A stretch of DNA of 64,000 bases from Bosea sp. 29B (lineage in GTDB: Bacteria; Pseudomonadota; Alphaproteobacteria; Rhizobiales; Beijerinckiaceae): assembly GCF_902506165.1 (NCBI RefSeq), contig NZ_LR733817.1, forward strand, positions 5,921,583 to 5,985,582, given 5' to 3'. The notes below the pieces were generated by a model. It made no database searches. It was given only the letters and a program-made list of their open reading frames with translations, and had not been told where the DNA came from. Positions 39,189 through 48,155 of the stretch are shown piece by piece. Numbering within the stretch: the first letter of the stretch is position 1; each line of letters begins with the position of its first letter. Position numbers and translations under genes: made by a program.

Positions 39189-40064
39189 ATGCAGGCTTCG
39201 ATCCTGACCGATCTGCTGTTGCCGCTCGCCATCGGCATCGTCATGCTCGGCCTCGGCCTGAGCCTGACGATCGAGGATTTCCGCCGCGTCGCGCGCTATC
39301 CGCTCGCCGTCGGCTTCGGCCTCTTCCTCCAGGTCCTGCTGCTGCCCCTCGCCGCCTTCGCGATCGCGATCGGCCTGAAGCTGTCGGCCGACCATGCCAT
39401 CGGCCTGATGCTGCTGGCGGCGGCTCCCGGCGGAGCGACGGCCAATATCTACAGCCACCTCGCCCGCGGTGACGTTGCGCTCAACATCACGCTGACGGCG
39501 GTCAACAGCCTGCTCTGCCTGCTGACCCTGCCGATCGTGCTCGACCTCTCGCTCAGCTATTTCCTCGACGCCGAGCACTATGTGCCGCCGCCCCACCGCA
39601 AGGTGATCGAGGTCGGCGCGATCATCCTGATCCCGGTCGCGATCGGCATGCTGATCCGCGCTCGGGCCGAGCGCTTCGCCATCCGCGCCGAGGCGCCGAT
39701 CAAGATCTTCTCGATCCTGGTGCTCGCCGTGCTGATCGCCGGCGCGATCTATATCGAGCGCAAGGCGCTGCTGCCGAGCCTGATCGCGGTCGGTGGCGCC
39801 TGCCTCGCCTTCAACCTCGTCAGCATGCTCACCGGCTACCTCGCCCCGCTGGCGCTGCGCCTGCCAAAGGGGCAGGCGGTGGCGATAGCCATGGAGATCG
39901 GCATCCACAATGCCGCTCTGGCGATCTTCATCGCCCTCAACGTGCTGCGCAACCCGGCTGCAGCCGTGGTGCCCGGCATCTACAGCCTGATCATGTACGT
40001 GACGGCGTCGGCCTTCGCCGTCTGGCTGCTGCGCTCCAGCAGGAATTTCCCCGCCAGAGCCTGA
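39189..40064 (+). CDS. Bile acid:sodium symporter (BASS) family transporter
   Basis: The 291-residue inner-membrane protein has eight to ten hydrophobic segments. It carries the BASS-type AAPGGATANIYSHLARGDVAL, which forms the sodium-binding crossover, and MEIGIHNAALAIFIAL. Bacterial members move organic anions, pantoate or other small acids with sodium. No partner gene points to the substrate. A palindromic repeat follows. Confidence 0.88.
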   Translation: MQASILTDLLLPLAIGIVMLGLGLSLTIEDFRRVARYPLAVGFGLFLQVLLLPLAAFAIAIGLKLSADHAIGLMLLAAAPGGATANIYSHLARGDVALNITLTAVNSLLCLLTLPIVLDLSLSYFLDAEHYVPPPHRKVIEVGAIILIPVAIGMLIRARAERFAIRAEAPIKIFSILVLAVLIAGAIYIERKALLPSLIAVGGACLAFNLVSMLTGYLAPLALRLPKGQAVAIAMEIGIHNAALAIFIALNVLRNPAAAVVPGIYSLIMYVTASAFAVWLLRSSRNFPARA

Positions 40065-40083
40065 TTCCTTACCGAAAAAGCGC

Positions 40084-40190
40084 GAGTCGTCCCGAGCGAC
40101 CGGAGGGAAACCCGGGACCCGTTCCGGAACCTCTATCGGATAGGCTCAGGAATGGATCCCGGATCTTCGCTTCGCTACGTCCAGGATGAC
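40084..40190. repeat. Extragenic palindromic repeat (AGTCGTCCCGAG type), copy 2
   Basis: This copy starts AGTCGTCCCGAGCGACCGGAG, close to the element at 22145 but with mismatches. It contains CCCGTTCCGGAACCTC against an imperfect inverse and ends near CGTCCAGGATGAC. It lies between the convergent BASS and DadA genes. Confidence 0.7.
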
Positions 40191-40210
40191 ACCGCGATGA
40201 GGGGAGGTAA

Positions 40211-41458
40211 TCAGCCGAACCGCGCCGGCGCGAATGGCGTCGGATCGACGAAGACCTTCTGCCCGCTCACCATCTCGGCAACCATGCGCCCAGTCACCGC
40301 CGCCAGCGTCAGCCCGTGATGGGCGTGGCCGAAGGAGAACCACAGGTTCCTGTGCTTCGGCGCAGGACCGATGATCGGCATCATGTCCGGCGTGCACGGC
40401 CGGTTGCCGAGCCAGGGCTCGGCGTCGAGCCGCTCACCGAGCGGGAACAGGGTCTTGGCGATCGGCTCGGCCCGGGCGAGCTGCACCGGCGTCTTCGGCG
40501 CGCCGCGATTGGCGAATTCGGCGCCGGTGGTGAGGCGCACGCCCTGGCGCATCGGCGCCAGGAAATAGCCGCGCTCGGTGTCGAGCACCGGGTGGTTCAG
40601 CACGGCGTTGCCGAGCGGCTTGTAGTGCATGTGGTAGCCGCGCTTGACCGCGAGCGGCAGGCGATAGCCGAGCCGGTTCGTCAGCACGTCGGCCCAGGGT
40701 CCGAGCGCAACGATCGCGTCCATGCCGAGCGCCTTGGTGCCGTCGGCCAGCGTCACGCTCCAGCGATCGCCGTCTTGGGTCAGCGTACCGGCATCGCCCT
40801 GGGCGAAACGTCCACCGAGCTTTTCGAACAGCGCCAGATAGGCCTTGGACAGGCCGAACGGATCGATCACCGTCACCGGATCGGTCCAGTGCAGACCGCC
40901 GATCAGGCTCTGGTCGAGATGCGGTTCCTCGGCGCGCAGCTCGGCCGCGTCGAGCGCACGATGGTTCAGGCCGTAATCGCGCTTCCAGCGCGCCGCCTCG
41001 GCCAGGCGGGTCTCCTGTTCGAAGGGCGTCCGGAACACCTTCATCCAGCCCTTGCGGCGCAAGAGATCGGTCGCGCCCGCTTCCTGCGCCAGCGCATCGT
41101 GCTCGGTGACGCAATGCTCGATCAGGGTCGCATACTTGTGGGCGATCGCCTCGTGCTGCGAGGCGCGCGAATGCATCCAGTACGACCACAGGAAGGGCGC
41201 GAGCTTGGGGATCGCGTTCCAATGATAGTGCGCATCGATGGTGTTGTTCATCGCATAGCGGATAAGAGCGCCGAAATCATGCGGGAAGCCGTAGGGGTAG
41301 ACGCCTTCGCGCTGGATCAGCCCGGCATTGCCGTAGCTGGTCTCAGCCCCAGGCTGGCCGCGATCGACCAGCAGCACCGAGCGGCCGGCCTTCTGCAGAT
41401 GCAGCGCCACCGAAATCCCGACGATGCCTGCCCCAACAACGATCGCGTCCGTGCGCAT
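40211..41458 (-). CDS. D-amino-acid dehydrogenase, DadA-like FAD oxidoreductase
   Basis: The 415-residue flavoprotein has VGAGIVGISVALHLQKAG at the start, ETSYGNAGLIQ near the isoalloxazine ring, and FGHAHHGLTLAAVTGRMVAE at the end. It fits the DadA small-subunit family, which oxidises D-amino acids and passes electrons to the membrane. It is the third enzyme gene of a leftward group with CtlX and ornithine cyclodeaminase. A gap of about 190 bases means it may have its own promoter. Confidence 0.88.
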   Translation of the reverse strand: MRTDAIVVGAGIVGISVALHLQKAGRSVLLVDRGQPGAETSYGNAGLIQREGVYPYGFPHDFGALIRYAMNNTIDAHYHWNAIPKLAPFLWSYWMHSRASQHEAIAHKYATLIEHCVTEHDALAQEAGATDLLRRKGWMKVFRTPFEQETRLAEAARWKRDYGLNHRALDAAELRAEEPHLDQSLIGGLHWTDPVTVIDPFGLSKAYLALFEKLGGRFAQGDAGTLTQDGDRWSVTLADGTKALGMDAIVALGPWADVLTNRLGYRLPLAVKRGYHMHYKPLGNAVLNHPVLDTERGYFLAPMRQGVRLTTGAEFANRGAPKTPVQLARAEPIAKTLFPLGERLDAEPWLGNRPCTPDMMPIIGPAPKHRNLWFSFGHAHHGLTLAAVTGRMVAEMVSGQKVFVDPTPFAPARFG

Positions 41459-41646
41459 CAGCCCTGTCTCCGCCAGCCTTCCCCGCCAGCAAGAATAACG
41501 CCAGCTGCAGCGCTGTCAGCCATTTCGTTGAATGTTGCGGATAAACCGGCAAAGTTTCGCAGCTTCTGCCACACTTATTGCAGTGCAGCGATTCCGCTTG
41601 GCATCCAAGCTGATCCTACGCAATTTTCTGCGTAGGCTCGAACCCG

Positions 41647-42594
41647 TCATTCCGATGAAGGGAAAGAACGCGGGCTCAGATGCACTCCGGCGATGGTGCA
41701 GCGGGTCGAGCCTCCGGCCCGTTCGATCGTCGGGATCGCGAGCGGCAGCGGCCGCGCACTCTCGCCGATGATGCCGAGCTGTTCGGGCGTCAGGGCGGAG
41801 AAGGCCGTCGTCGACAAGGCCAGGACGCGCCCGTTCCGGCCCTGAAGCTCGATCGCATTGCCGGCGAATGCCTCGATCTGCGCATTGCTGAGCGCGATCA
41901 CCTGGCGGCCGGCGCGCTCGAAACGATCGACGATCTCGCTGCGCCGCACCGCATCGGTGATCATGTCGAGGCCGATCATGGCGAAATCGGTCGCGACGCA
42001 CATCAGCACATTGGTGTGGTAGATGTCGGCGCCGTTGCCATCCTTCGCCGAGAACACCATCGGCTCGAAATTGAACTGGGTGCAGAAGCGCTCCAGGATG
42101 ATCGGGTCGGTGCGTTCGGATTTGGCCGCATAGGCGATCCGGTCGATATGATCGAGCACCATGGCGCCGGTGCCTTCGAGGAAGAGACCGTCCGGTTCGA
42201 GGCCGGAATAGTCGATCACCTCCTGCACCCGGTAGCGGCGCTTCAGCATCTCGATGACGTCGCTGCGGCGTTCGCGCCGGCGGCTGACCGCCTTCATCGG
42301 ATAGATCGCGACATGGCCGCCGGCATGGGTGGAGAACCAGTTGTTCGGGAAGACGGAATCCGGCGTCAGCGTGCCCTCGTCCTCGAACAGATGCACGGTA
42401 ACGCCATGCTCCTCCAGCAGCGCGGCCGCCTCCGTGATCTCCTGGAAGGCGAGCTCAGCAAGATCGTCCCCCTCCTCCTGCAGACGCTGGAAATGATTGT
42501 CCGCCGCGGTCTCGGTGTTGACCGTGAAATGATGCGGCCGGACCATGACCACGGCGGAGGGAGCCTGGACGGAAAAGGCTGGCTGGCGTGCCAT
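41647..42594 (-). CDS. ctlX: Arginine deiminase-related citrulline-type amidinohydrolase (CtlX-like)
   Basis: The 315-residue pentein-fold enzyme has FPNNWFSTH (82-90), the acid-bearing FLEGTG (E140), the histidine of IYHTNV (H193) and a C-terminal catalytic cysteine, C299 in GGSTRCTIAG. This set fits CtlX, which was linked to citrulline use in Francisella. The 18-base gap to ornithine cyclodeaminase, and their order, suggest citrulline to ornithine to proline. The extreme C-terminal residues run into low-similarity sequence. Confidence 0.87.
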   Translation of the reverse strand: MARQPAFSVQAPSAVVMVRPHHFTVNTETAADNHFQRLQEEGDDLAELAFQEITEAAALLEEHGVTVHLFEDEGTLTPDSVFPNNWFSTHAGGHVAIYPMKAVSRRRERRSDVIEMLKRRYRVQEVIDYSGLEPDGLFLEGTGAMVLDHIDRIAYAAKSERTDPIILERFCTQFNFEPMVFSAKDGNGADIYHTNVLMCVATDFAMIGLDMITDAVRRSEIVDRFERAGRQVIALSNAQIEAFAGNAIELQGRNGRVLALSTTAFSALTPEQLGIIGESARPLPLAIPTIERAGGSTRCTIAGVHLSPRSFPSSE

Positions 42595-42612
42595 CGGAGT
42601 ATCCTTGAAGGG

Positions 42613-43665
42613 TCAGTCAGCGGCGCGCTGCAGCATGCCGAAGAGATCGCGCGGCTCGTCGGGATCGGCGATCATGTCGAGGTTCTGGTAGAGGTCCGTG
42701 CCGCCGATGCGCTCGCGCAGATAGCGCAACGCCGAGAAATCCTCGATCGCGAAGCCGACGCTGTCGAACAGCGTGATCTGCCTGGCATCCCGCCGGCCCG
42801 GAACCTGCCCCGTGATGACGCGCCAGAGCTCGGTGATCGGATAGTCCTTGTCCATCTGCTGGATTTCGCCCTCGATCCAGGTCTGCGGCGGGTATTCGAC
42901 GAAGGTGTCGGCGCGCAGCAGGATGTCGCGATGGAGCTCGGTCTTGCCCGGGCAGTCGCCGCCGATGGCGTTGAGGTGAACGCCGCGCCCGACCATGTTG
43001 TCGGTCAGGATCGTCGCGAACTGCTTGTCGGCGGTACAAGTGGTGATGATTTCGGCTCCCTCGACCGCGGCTTGCGCCGTGCTGCAGGCGGTGACCGAGA
43101 GCCCGCTCCCCTGCAGGTTGCGCCGCGTCTTTTCGGTGGCGGCAGGATCGATGTCGTAGAGCCTGACCGCCTCGATACCGATGACCGCCTTCATTGCCAG
43201 CGCCTGGAACTCGGCCTGCGCGCCATTGCCGATCATCGCCATGGTGCGGGCGCCCTTCGGTGCCAGATGCCGGGCCGCCATGGCCGAGGTGGCGGCGGTG
43301 CGCAGCGCGGTCAGCAAGGTCATCTCGGTGAGCAGGACGGGATAGCCGCTGGCGACCTCGGCCAGCAGGCCAAAGGCAGTAACGGTCTGCAGGCCGGACG
43401 CGACGTTCTTCGGATGGCCGTTGACGTATTTGCAGCCGTAGATGGTGCCGTCCGAGGTCGGCATCAGCTCGATCACGCCGTCGCGCGAATGGCTGGCGAT
43501 GCGCGGAGTCTTGTCGAAGCTCTCCCAGCGCCGGAAATCCTCCTCGATGCGATCAGTAAGCTCGCGCAGCATCGTCTCGATGCCGACCCGATGGACGAGA
43601 CGCATCATGTTGTCGACGCTGACGAAAGGCACCATCGCCTTCGCTGAGGGGGGTAATGCGGTCAT
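42613..43665 (-). CDS. ocd: Ornithine cyclodeaminase
   Basis: The 350-residue protein of the ornithine cyclodeaminase/mu-crystallin family converts L-ornithine to L-proline and ammonia with bound NAD. The Rossmann segment is TMAMIGNGAQAEFQALAM. Conserved family regions are GCKYVNGHPKN in the substrate part and HLNAIGGDCPGKTEL. It is the first gene of the leftward ocd-ctlX unit and is divergent from the AsnC-type regulator. Confidence 0.92.
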   Translation of the reverse strand: MTALPPSAKAMVPFVSVDNMMRLVHRVGIETMLRELTDRIEEDFRRWESFDKTPRIASHSRDGVIELMPTSDGTIYGCKYVNGHPKNVASGLQTVTAFGLLAEVASGYPVLLTEMTLLTALRTAATSAMAARHLAPKGARTMAMIGNGAQAEFQALAMKAVIGIEAVRLYDIDPAATEKTRRNLQGSGLSVTACSTAQAAVEGAEIITTCTADKQFATILTDNMVGRGVHLNAIGGDCPGKTELHRDILLRADTFVEYPPQTWIEGEIQQMDKDYPITELWRVITGQVPGRRDARQITLFDSVGFAIEDFSALRYLRERIGGTDLYQNLDMIADPDEPRDLFGMLQRAAD

Positions 43666-43724
43666 GCGTGGCGCCAGGTCCCGTGCTGTTGAGAGGTGAC
43701 TCTACAGCCGGCGGCATGCTGTCC

Positions 43725-43748
43725 GAAATACCAGAACTGTGGTATTTC
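43725..43748. promoter_or_regulatory. Candidate AsnC/Lrp operator, perfect 24-base palindrome
   Basis: GAAATACCA at 43725-43733 and TGGTATTTC at 43740-43748 are perfect nine-base inverse arms with a six-base centre. They lie in the 139-base gap between ocd (start 43665) and the regulator (start 43805), about equally far from both. An Lrp-type dimer site of this form and place is typical for divergent self-controlled units. Confidence 0.65.
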
Positions 43749-43804
43749 TGGCAGCTAATTGAACAGATTACTTATACAGATTGCCCATTCGGTCAGGAGC
43801 CTCG

Positions 43805-44248
43805 ATGGTCATCGAAATCGCCAAATATGTCCCCGACACGCTTGATCGGGCCCTGATCACGCAGTTGCGGGCCGATGGCCGCGCTTCGCTCTCCAAGCTT
43901 GCGATCGTGCTGGGGGTCGCCCGCGGCACTGTCCAGAACAGGCTGGACCGGCTGATCGAGACCGGAACGCTGCTCGGCTTCACCGCCCGCGTCCGCGACG
44001 ACTACGACACGAATGCTGTGCATGCGGTGATGATGATCGAGGTCGTCGGCAAGTCGACCACTCAGGTCATCCGCAAGCTGCGCGGGCTGCCGGAGGTCCA
44101 CACGCTGCACACCACCAACGGCAATTGGGACCTGGTCGCCAACATCCGCACCGGCAGCCTCGCCGAATTCGACCGCATCCTGCGCGAGGTGCGGATGATC
44201 GACGGTGTCGCGAACAGCGAAACCAGCCTGCTGCTGAGCAGCGCCTAG
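43805..44248 (+). CDS. Lrp/AsnC family transcriptional regulator
   Basis: The 147-residue protein has an N-terminal helix-turn-helix (LDRALITQLRADGRASLSKL, then ARGTVQNRLDRLIETG). A C-terminal RAM ligand domain follows (AVMMIEVVGKSTTQVIRKL, VHTLHTTNGNWDLVANI). The start at 43805 is set by GGAG at 43796-43799; an in-frame codon at 43781 is less likely. It is divergent from ocd and probably responds to ornithine or a related amino acid. Confidence 0.93.
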   Translation: MVIEIAKYVPDTLDRALITQLRADGRASLSKLAIVLGVARGTVQNRLDRLIETGTLLGFTARVRDDYDTNAVHAVMMIEVVGKSTTQVIRKLRGLPEVHTLHTTNGNWDLVANIRTGSLAEFDRILREVRMIDGVANSETSLLLSSA

Positions 44249-44324
44249 AGCTTTTTCGAGCGAAATGGGCGCCACGTCCCACCCGGCCGCGCAATGACGG
44301 CAGGCCGCCCTGCGCCGGCACCAG

Positions 44325-45350
44325 ATGACGCCGCCCTCCGGATCGGCCAGTGTGGCCCTCCGTTTCACTTCTCCGGTCTCGATGCTCGCCGCCCTCGCCT
44401 CCGCCCTCGCTCTGCTCGGCCGCTACGGCACGCAGGGCTTCGCGCTCTCGATCTTCCTTGGCCTCGCTCTGCCGCAGTTCTCGGCGGCGGCGCGCCCGCT
44501 CCTGCCGATCACGATCTTCTGCTTCACCACCGTCGTGTTCATGCGCGCCGACCTGCGCGTCATCGCCGGGCTGGTGCGCCGGCCGGCGAAGCTGATCGTG
44601 ACCTGCCTCTGGCTGCTCTTCACGCCAGCGCTGCTGATCGCCGCGGCCCTCGCTTTGCTCGGGCGCGAGGCGCTCGACCCCGGCCTGCTGCTCGGCGTCG
44701 CGATCATGGGCGCAGCGCCGCCGATCATGTCGTCGCCGGCGGTCGCCATCCTCTACGGCTTCGAGCCCTCGTTGATCATCGCCGGCGTCATCGTCACCAC
44801 GATCGTGAGCCCGATCATTGCACCGTTCCTGGTCGACTGGCTGGCGGGAGCCGCCGTCCCGCTCGACCGGCTGGCGCTGGCCTTGCGGCTGGTGATGTTC
44901 ATCGGCGGCGGCATGGTCGTCGCTTTTGCCATCAGGCGTTGGCTCGGGGCCGAGCGCATCCGGGAGCTCAAGCCCAATCTCGATGGCTTCGGCGTGCTGA
45001 TGTATTTCGTCTTCGCCATCGCGGCGATGGACGGCGTCACCAAAGCGGCGATGGAGCGGCCGAGCCAAGTCGGGCTGTTCCTGGCCGTCGCCTTCCTGGT
45101 CTCCGCGGTCGGCCTCGCCAGCGCCTGGCTCGCGCTCCGCCGTTTCCCCGTCTCCGAGCGCTTCATGATCGGCTACGGCACCGGCCAGCGGAACATGGGC
45201 CTGCTGGTTGCAGCGCTCGGCGCCGGCGTACCGCCGACCACCTATCTCTATTTCGCGCTGGCCCAGTTCCCGATCTATCTGCTGCCCTGGCTGCTGCGCG
45301 GCGTCGCAGCGCGGATCAGGCGCAAGGAGGCCTCTGCTGACGCGAGCTGA
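44325..45350 (+). CDS. BASS-like sodium-dependent transporter
   Basis: The 341-residue membrane protein has about nine or ten hydrophobic segments. Features include FCFTTVVFMRADLRVIAGL, AIMGAAPPIMSSPAVA and YGTGQRNMGLLVAALGAG, matching divergent members of the bile acid:sodium symporter fold. The substrate is unknown. Its last codons carry the CTGCTGACGCGAGCTGAC sequence that recurs before the second GST gene. The start could be a few codons later. Confidence 0.75.
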   Translation: MTPPSGSASVALRFTSPVSMLAALASALALLGRYGTQGFALSIFLGLALPQFSAAARPLLPITIFCFTTVVFMRADLRVIAGLVRRPAKLIVTCLWLLFTPALLIAAALALLGREALDPGLLLGVAIMGAAPPIMSSPAVAILYGFEPSLIIAGVIVTTIVSPIIAPFLVDWLAGAAVPLDRLALALRLVMFIGGGMVVAFAIRRWLGAERIRELKPNLDGFGVLMYFVFAIAAMDGVTKAAMERPSQVGLFLAVAFLVSAVGLASAWLALRRFPVSERFMIGYGTGQRNMGLLVAALGAGVPPTTYLYFALAQFPIYLLPWLLRGVAARIRRKEASADAS

Positions 45351-45351
45351 C
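45334..45351 (+). repeat. 18-base direct repeat, copy 1
   Basis: CTGCTGACGCGAGCTGAC spans the end of the transporter gene, including its TGA stop. The identical 18 bases occur at 46144-46161 before the second GST. GCGTCGCAG is also shared a short way upstream of each copy. It looks like the scar of a tandem duplication. Confidence 0.8.
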
Positions 45352-45410
45352 CAGACCGGCTCCCAGGCTGCTCTTAACCAGCCGCTTTGACGGTCTGGAG
45401 CGGGGAGACA

Positions 45411-46088
45411 ATGCCGATGAAGCTCTATTCCGGACCACTCAGCCTGTTCGGCCGCAAGGTCGAGATCGCCCTTGCCGAAAAGGGGCTGGCCTTCGAGCGT
45501 GTCGTGGTGCCGTTCAACCAGATGGTCGGCTATAATCCGAAGCACCCCGACGTGCTCGCGGCCAACCCGAAGGCGCAGGTGCCGGTCCTGGTCGATGGCG
45601 AGCTGACCCTCTACGATTCCACCCTGATCCTCGAATATCTCGATGAGGCCTATCCGCAGCCACCGCTCTACCCCGCAACGCCGATCGAGCGGGCGCGCTG
45701 TCGCCAGCACGAGCTCTTCGCCGACGAAGTGCTGTTCGGCGCGCTGCGCCAACTCTTCCACCGCAACGGCGAACGCCTGCCGCAGACGGAGCTGGAGCGG
45801 GCGGAGGGCGAAGCCAGGGCGGCCGAGGCCCTGCTGGCGCGCTATTTCGTCGAGATCGAGGCGGCGCTCGGCCAAAAACCCTATCTTTGCGGCGCGTTCA
45901 GTGTCGCCGACATCGGGATGTTCCTGATGGTGCACTATGCCCGCCGGCTTGACGGGCCGTCATTCGCTGCTCTTCCGGCACTCGCCGCCTGGTACGAGCG
46001 GATCAGCGCGCGTCCCGTCTTTGCGACACAACTGGCCGAGATCTCCGACTGGGACCGCAAGCTCTCGCTGCCGCTCCAGCGCCTCTGA
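45411..46088 (+). CDS. Glutathione S-transferase family protein, tandem copy 1
   Basis: The 225-residue protein has a thioredoxin-like N-terminal domain ([20 protein letters not shown]; conserved NPKAQVPVLVDGELTLYDST). A helical C-terminal domain follows (VADIGMFLMVHYARRLDGPS). The serine in the GPLSLF turn is the likely glutathione-activating residue. GGGGAG precedes ATG 45411. It is clearly a paralogue of the next gene. Confidence 0.9.
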   Translation: MPMKLYSGPLSLFGRKVEIALAEKGLAFERVVVPFNQMVGYNPKHPDVLAANPKAQVPVLVDGELTLYDSTLILEYLDEAYPQPPLYPATPIERARCRQHELFADEVLFGALRQLFHRNGERLPQTELERAEGEARAAEALLARYFVEIEAALGQKPYLCGAFSVADIGMFLMVHYARRLDGPSFAALPALAAWYERISARPVFATQLAEISDWDRKLSLPLQRL

Positions 46089-46143
46089 GTCCGAGGGCGA
46101 TGGCCGAGGCGCATAGGCCGGCGTCGCAGTCTCGAAGAAATCC

Positions 46144-46161
46144 CTGCTGACGCGAGCTGAC
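46144..46161 (+). repeat. 18-base direct repeat, copy 2
   Basis: An exact second copy of CTGCTGACGCGAGCTGAC lies in the gap between the two GST genes. In copy 1 this sequence is coding (end of the transporter); here it is not. This fits a duplicated segment that carried the transporter's 3' end along. Confidence 0.8.
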
Positions 46162-46207
46162 TGCAAGCTTTGTCAGAGTTCCGGCAAACAAAACCGGAGT
46201 TCCTGTT

Positions 46208-46885
46208 ATGATCACGCTCTATTCGGGGCCGCTCAGCCTGTTCTCGCGCAAAGTCGAGATCGCACTGCGCGAGAAAGGTCTCGCCTTCGAGCGCATCATG
46301 GTGCCGTTCAACCAGACCACCGGCTACGACCCCAAGCATCCCGAAGTCGTCGCCCTCAACCCCAAGCAGCAGGTCCCGGTGCTGAACGATGACGGGATCG
46401 TGCTCTACGATTCCACCGTGATCCTCGAATATCTCGAAGACGCTTATCCGGAGCCGCCGCTCCTGCCGCTCTGCCCCGGCGCCCGGGCACGCTGCCGGCT
46501 CGACGAGCTCTATGCCGACGAGATCATGCTGCAGGCGCTGAAGCCGCTGATGCATCGCACCACGCCGCCCTCGACCGACCAGACCCGGCGCTTCGCCCAG
46601 GAAACCGATGCGTTGATCGCCGAAAATGCGCTGGAGAAGCACTATGGCGTGCTGGAGGACCGGCTCGCCGGGCGCGAATTCTTCGGCGACGCCGTCTCGG
46701 TCGCCGATATCGCCCTGTTCATGAGCGTGCTGTTCTCGCTTCGCCTCGGCGGCCCGTCGCTTGCGCCCTTCGACGGCCTATCGCGCTGGTTCGAGCGGCT
46801 GAAGCTGCGGCCTGCCTTCACCCAGGCTACCGTCGAGATCGCCGAGGCCGACCGGCGCCTCTCCTTCCCGTTGAAACGCGCCTGA
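46208..46885 (+). CDS. Glutathione S-transferase family protein, tandem copy 2
   Basis: This 225-residue GST has the same length as its upstream neighbour. It shares blocks such as [24 protein letters not shown] and VPFNQ. The C-terminal helical domain is more diverged ([20 protein letters not shown]), so the substrate pocket may differ. GGAG lies about nine bases upstream. The pair is flanked by duplication scars. Confidence 0.9.
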   Translation: MITLYSGPLSLFSRKVEIALREKGLAFERIMVPFNQTTGYDPKHPEVVALNPKQQVPVLNDDGIVLYDSTVILEYLEDAYPEPPLLPLCPGARARCRLDELYADEIMLQALKPLMHRTTPPSTDQTRRFAQETDALIAENALEKHYGVLEDRLAGREFFGDAVSVADIALFMSVLFSLRLGGPSLAPFDGLSRWFERLKLRPAFTQATVEIAEADRRLSFPLKRA

Positions 46886-46937
46886 GAACGGCCTTTCGCG
46901 ATTGCGAGGGGCGCGGCGCAGCGCTAGACCACGGCGC

Positions 46938-47618
46938 ATGAGCACGATCCGCATCGCCCCATCCATCCTCTCAGCCGATTTCGCCAAACTCGGCGAGGAG
47001 GTCCGCGCCGTCGACGAAGCTGGCGCCGACTGGATCCATTGCGACGTGATGGACGGGCATTTCGTGCCCAACATCACCTTCGGCCCCGACGTGCTGAAGG
47101 CGATCCGCCCACACACGAAGAAGTTCTTCGACGTCCATTTGATGATCGCGCCGGTCGATCCCTACATCGAGGCCTTCGCCAAGGCCGGCGCCGACCTGAT
47201 CTCGTTCCATGTCGAGGCTGGGGCGCATCCGCACCGGACGCTGCAGGCGATCAAGGCGCAGGGCAAGCAGGCCGGCATCGTGCTCAATCCCGGCACGCCG
47301 GCGAGCGCGGCCGAGCCGCTGATCGGCGATGTCGACCTGATCCTGCTGATGACGGTCAACCCCGGCTTCGGCGGCCAGAGCTTCATCCATTCGGTCGTCG
47401 AGAAGATCGCGCAGGTGCGTGCATTGATCGGCGAGCGCCCGATCGCGCTCGAGATCGACGGCGGCGTCACGCCGCAGACGGCGCCGCTCTGCATCAAGGC
47501 CGGCGCCGACACGCTCGTCGCCGGCTCGGCCGTGTTCAAGGGCGGCCCCTCGGCCTACGCCGGCAACATCGCCGCCATCCGCAAGGCGGCGGAGGCGGCG
47601 CGCGGCGACTGGGTCTGA
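46938..47618 (+). CDS. rpe: Ribulose-phosphate 3-epimerase
   Basis: The 226-residue TIM-barrel enzyme interconverts ribulose 5-phosphate and xylulose 5-phosphate in the pentose phosphate and Calvin cycles. Metal ligands are visible as H34 and D36 ([13 protein letters not shown]), the histidine of DVHLMI, and the aspartate of [19 protein letters not shown] is the phosphate loop. ATG 46938 gives the family N-terminus [14 protein letters not shown]. It is convergent with the DUF1428 gene. Confidence 0.95.
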   Translation: MSTIRIAPSILSADFAKLGEEVRAVDEAGADWIHCDVMDGHFVPNITFGPDVLKAIRPHTKKFFDVHLMIAPVDPYIEAFAKAGADLISFHVEAGAHPHRTLQAIKAQGKQAGIVLNPGTPASAAEPLIGDVDLILLMTVNPGFGGQSFIHSVVEKIAQVRALIGERPIALEIDGGVTPQTAPLCIKAGADTLVAGSAVFKGGPSAYAGNIAAIRKAAEAARGDWV

Positions 47619-47623
47619 GAGCT

Positions 47624-47974
47624 CTAAAGATCGATCCCGGCGAAGCCGCCATAGATCATGCGGGCGCCGTCGAACGGCATCGGATTGGCGCCCGGTGCCA
47701 TGCGCGGATCCTCCATGATCTTCTGCCAGCCGGCATCGCGCGCCTCCTTGCTCGGCCATTCGACCCAGGAGAAGACGACGACCTCGTCGTCCTTGGCAGC
47801 GACAGCGCGATAGAAATCGGTCTGCTTGCCATGCGGGACGTCGTCGCCCCAATGCTCGGCGATCCGCGTCGCACCATTTTCCTTGAACAGTGGTGCGGTC
47901 TTGCGGGCGTGCTCGATATAAGCCTCGCGATTGGCGGCCGGCACGGCCGCGACGAAACCATCGACATAGGACAT
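47624..47974 (-). CDS. DUF1428 family protein
   Basis: This 116-residue dimeric ferredoxin-like protein has MSYVDGFVAAVPAANREAY, WGDDVPHGKQTDF, FSWVEWPSKEARDAGW and MIYGGFAGI. These match the DUF1428 (YciI/ABM-like) family. Function is unknown. ATG 47974 is preceded by AAGGAGG; an in-frame start at 48022 would add sixteen residues without family support. Confidence 0.9.
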   Translation of the reverse strand: MSYVDGFVAAVPAANREAYIEHARKTAPLFKENGATRIAEHWGDDVPHGKQTDFYRAVAAKDDEVVVFSWVEWPSKEARDAGWQKIMEDPRMAPGANPMPFDGARMIYGGFAGIDL

Positions 47975-48155
47975 CGGTCTTTTCCTCCTTGGGTCTGTCG
48001 GCGCTCCAAAGCTACGGAGCATCCCGCCCAGCCGGCGCGGACGCTAGGCAGGATATGGGTCCGAAGCTGTCAGCAGCAGCCCTCCGGCATTCCGTCAGCG
48101 GCCCGTCCGTGCTAGCGAGCCGGCGAGCCTTTCATCGTCACGTCGCGAGCCCGCT

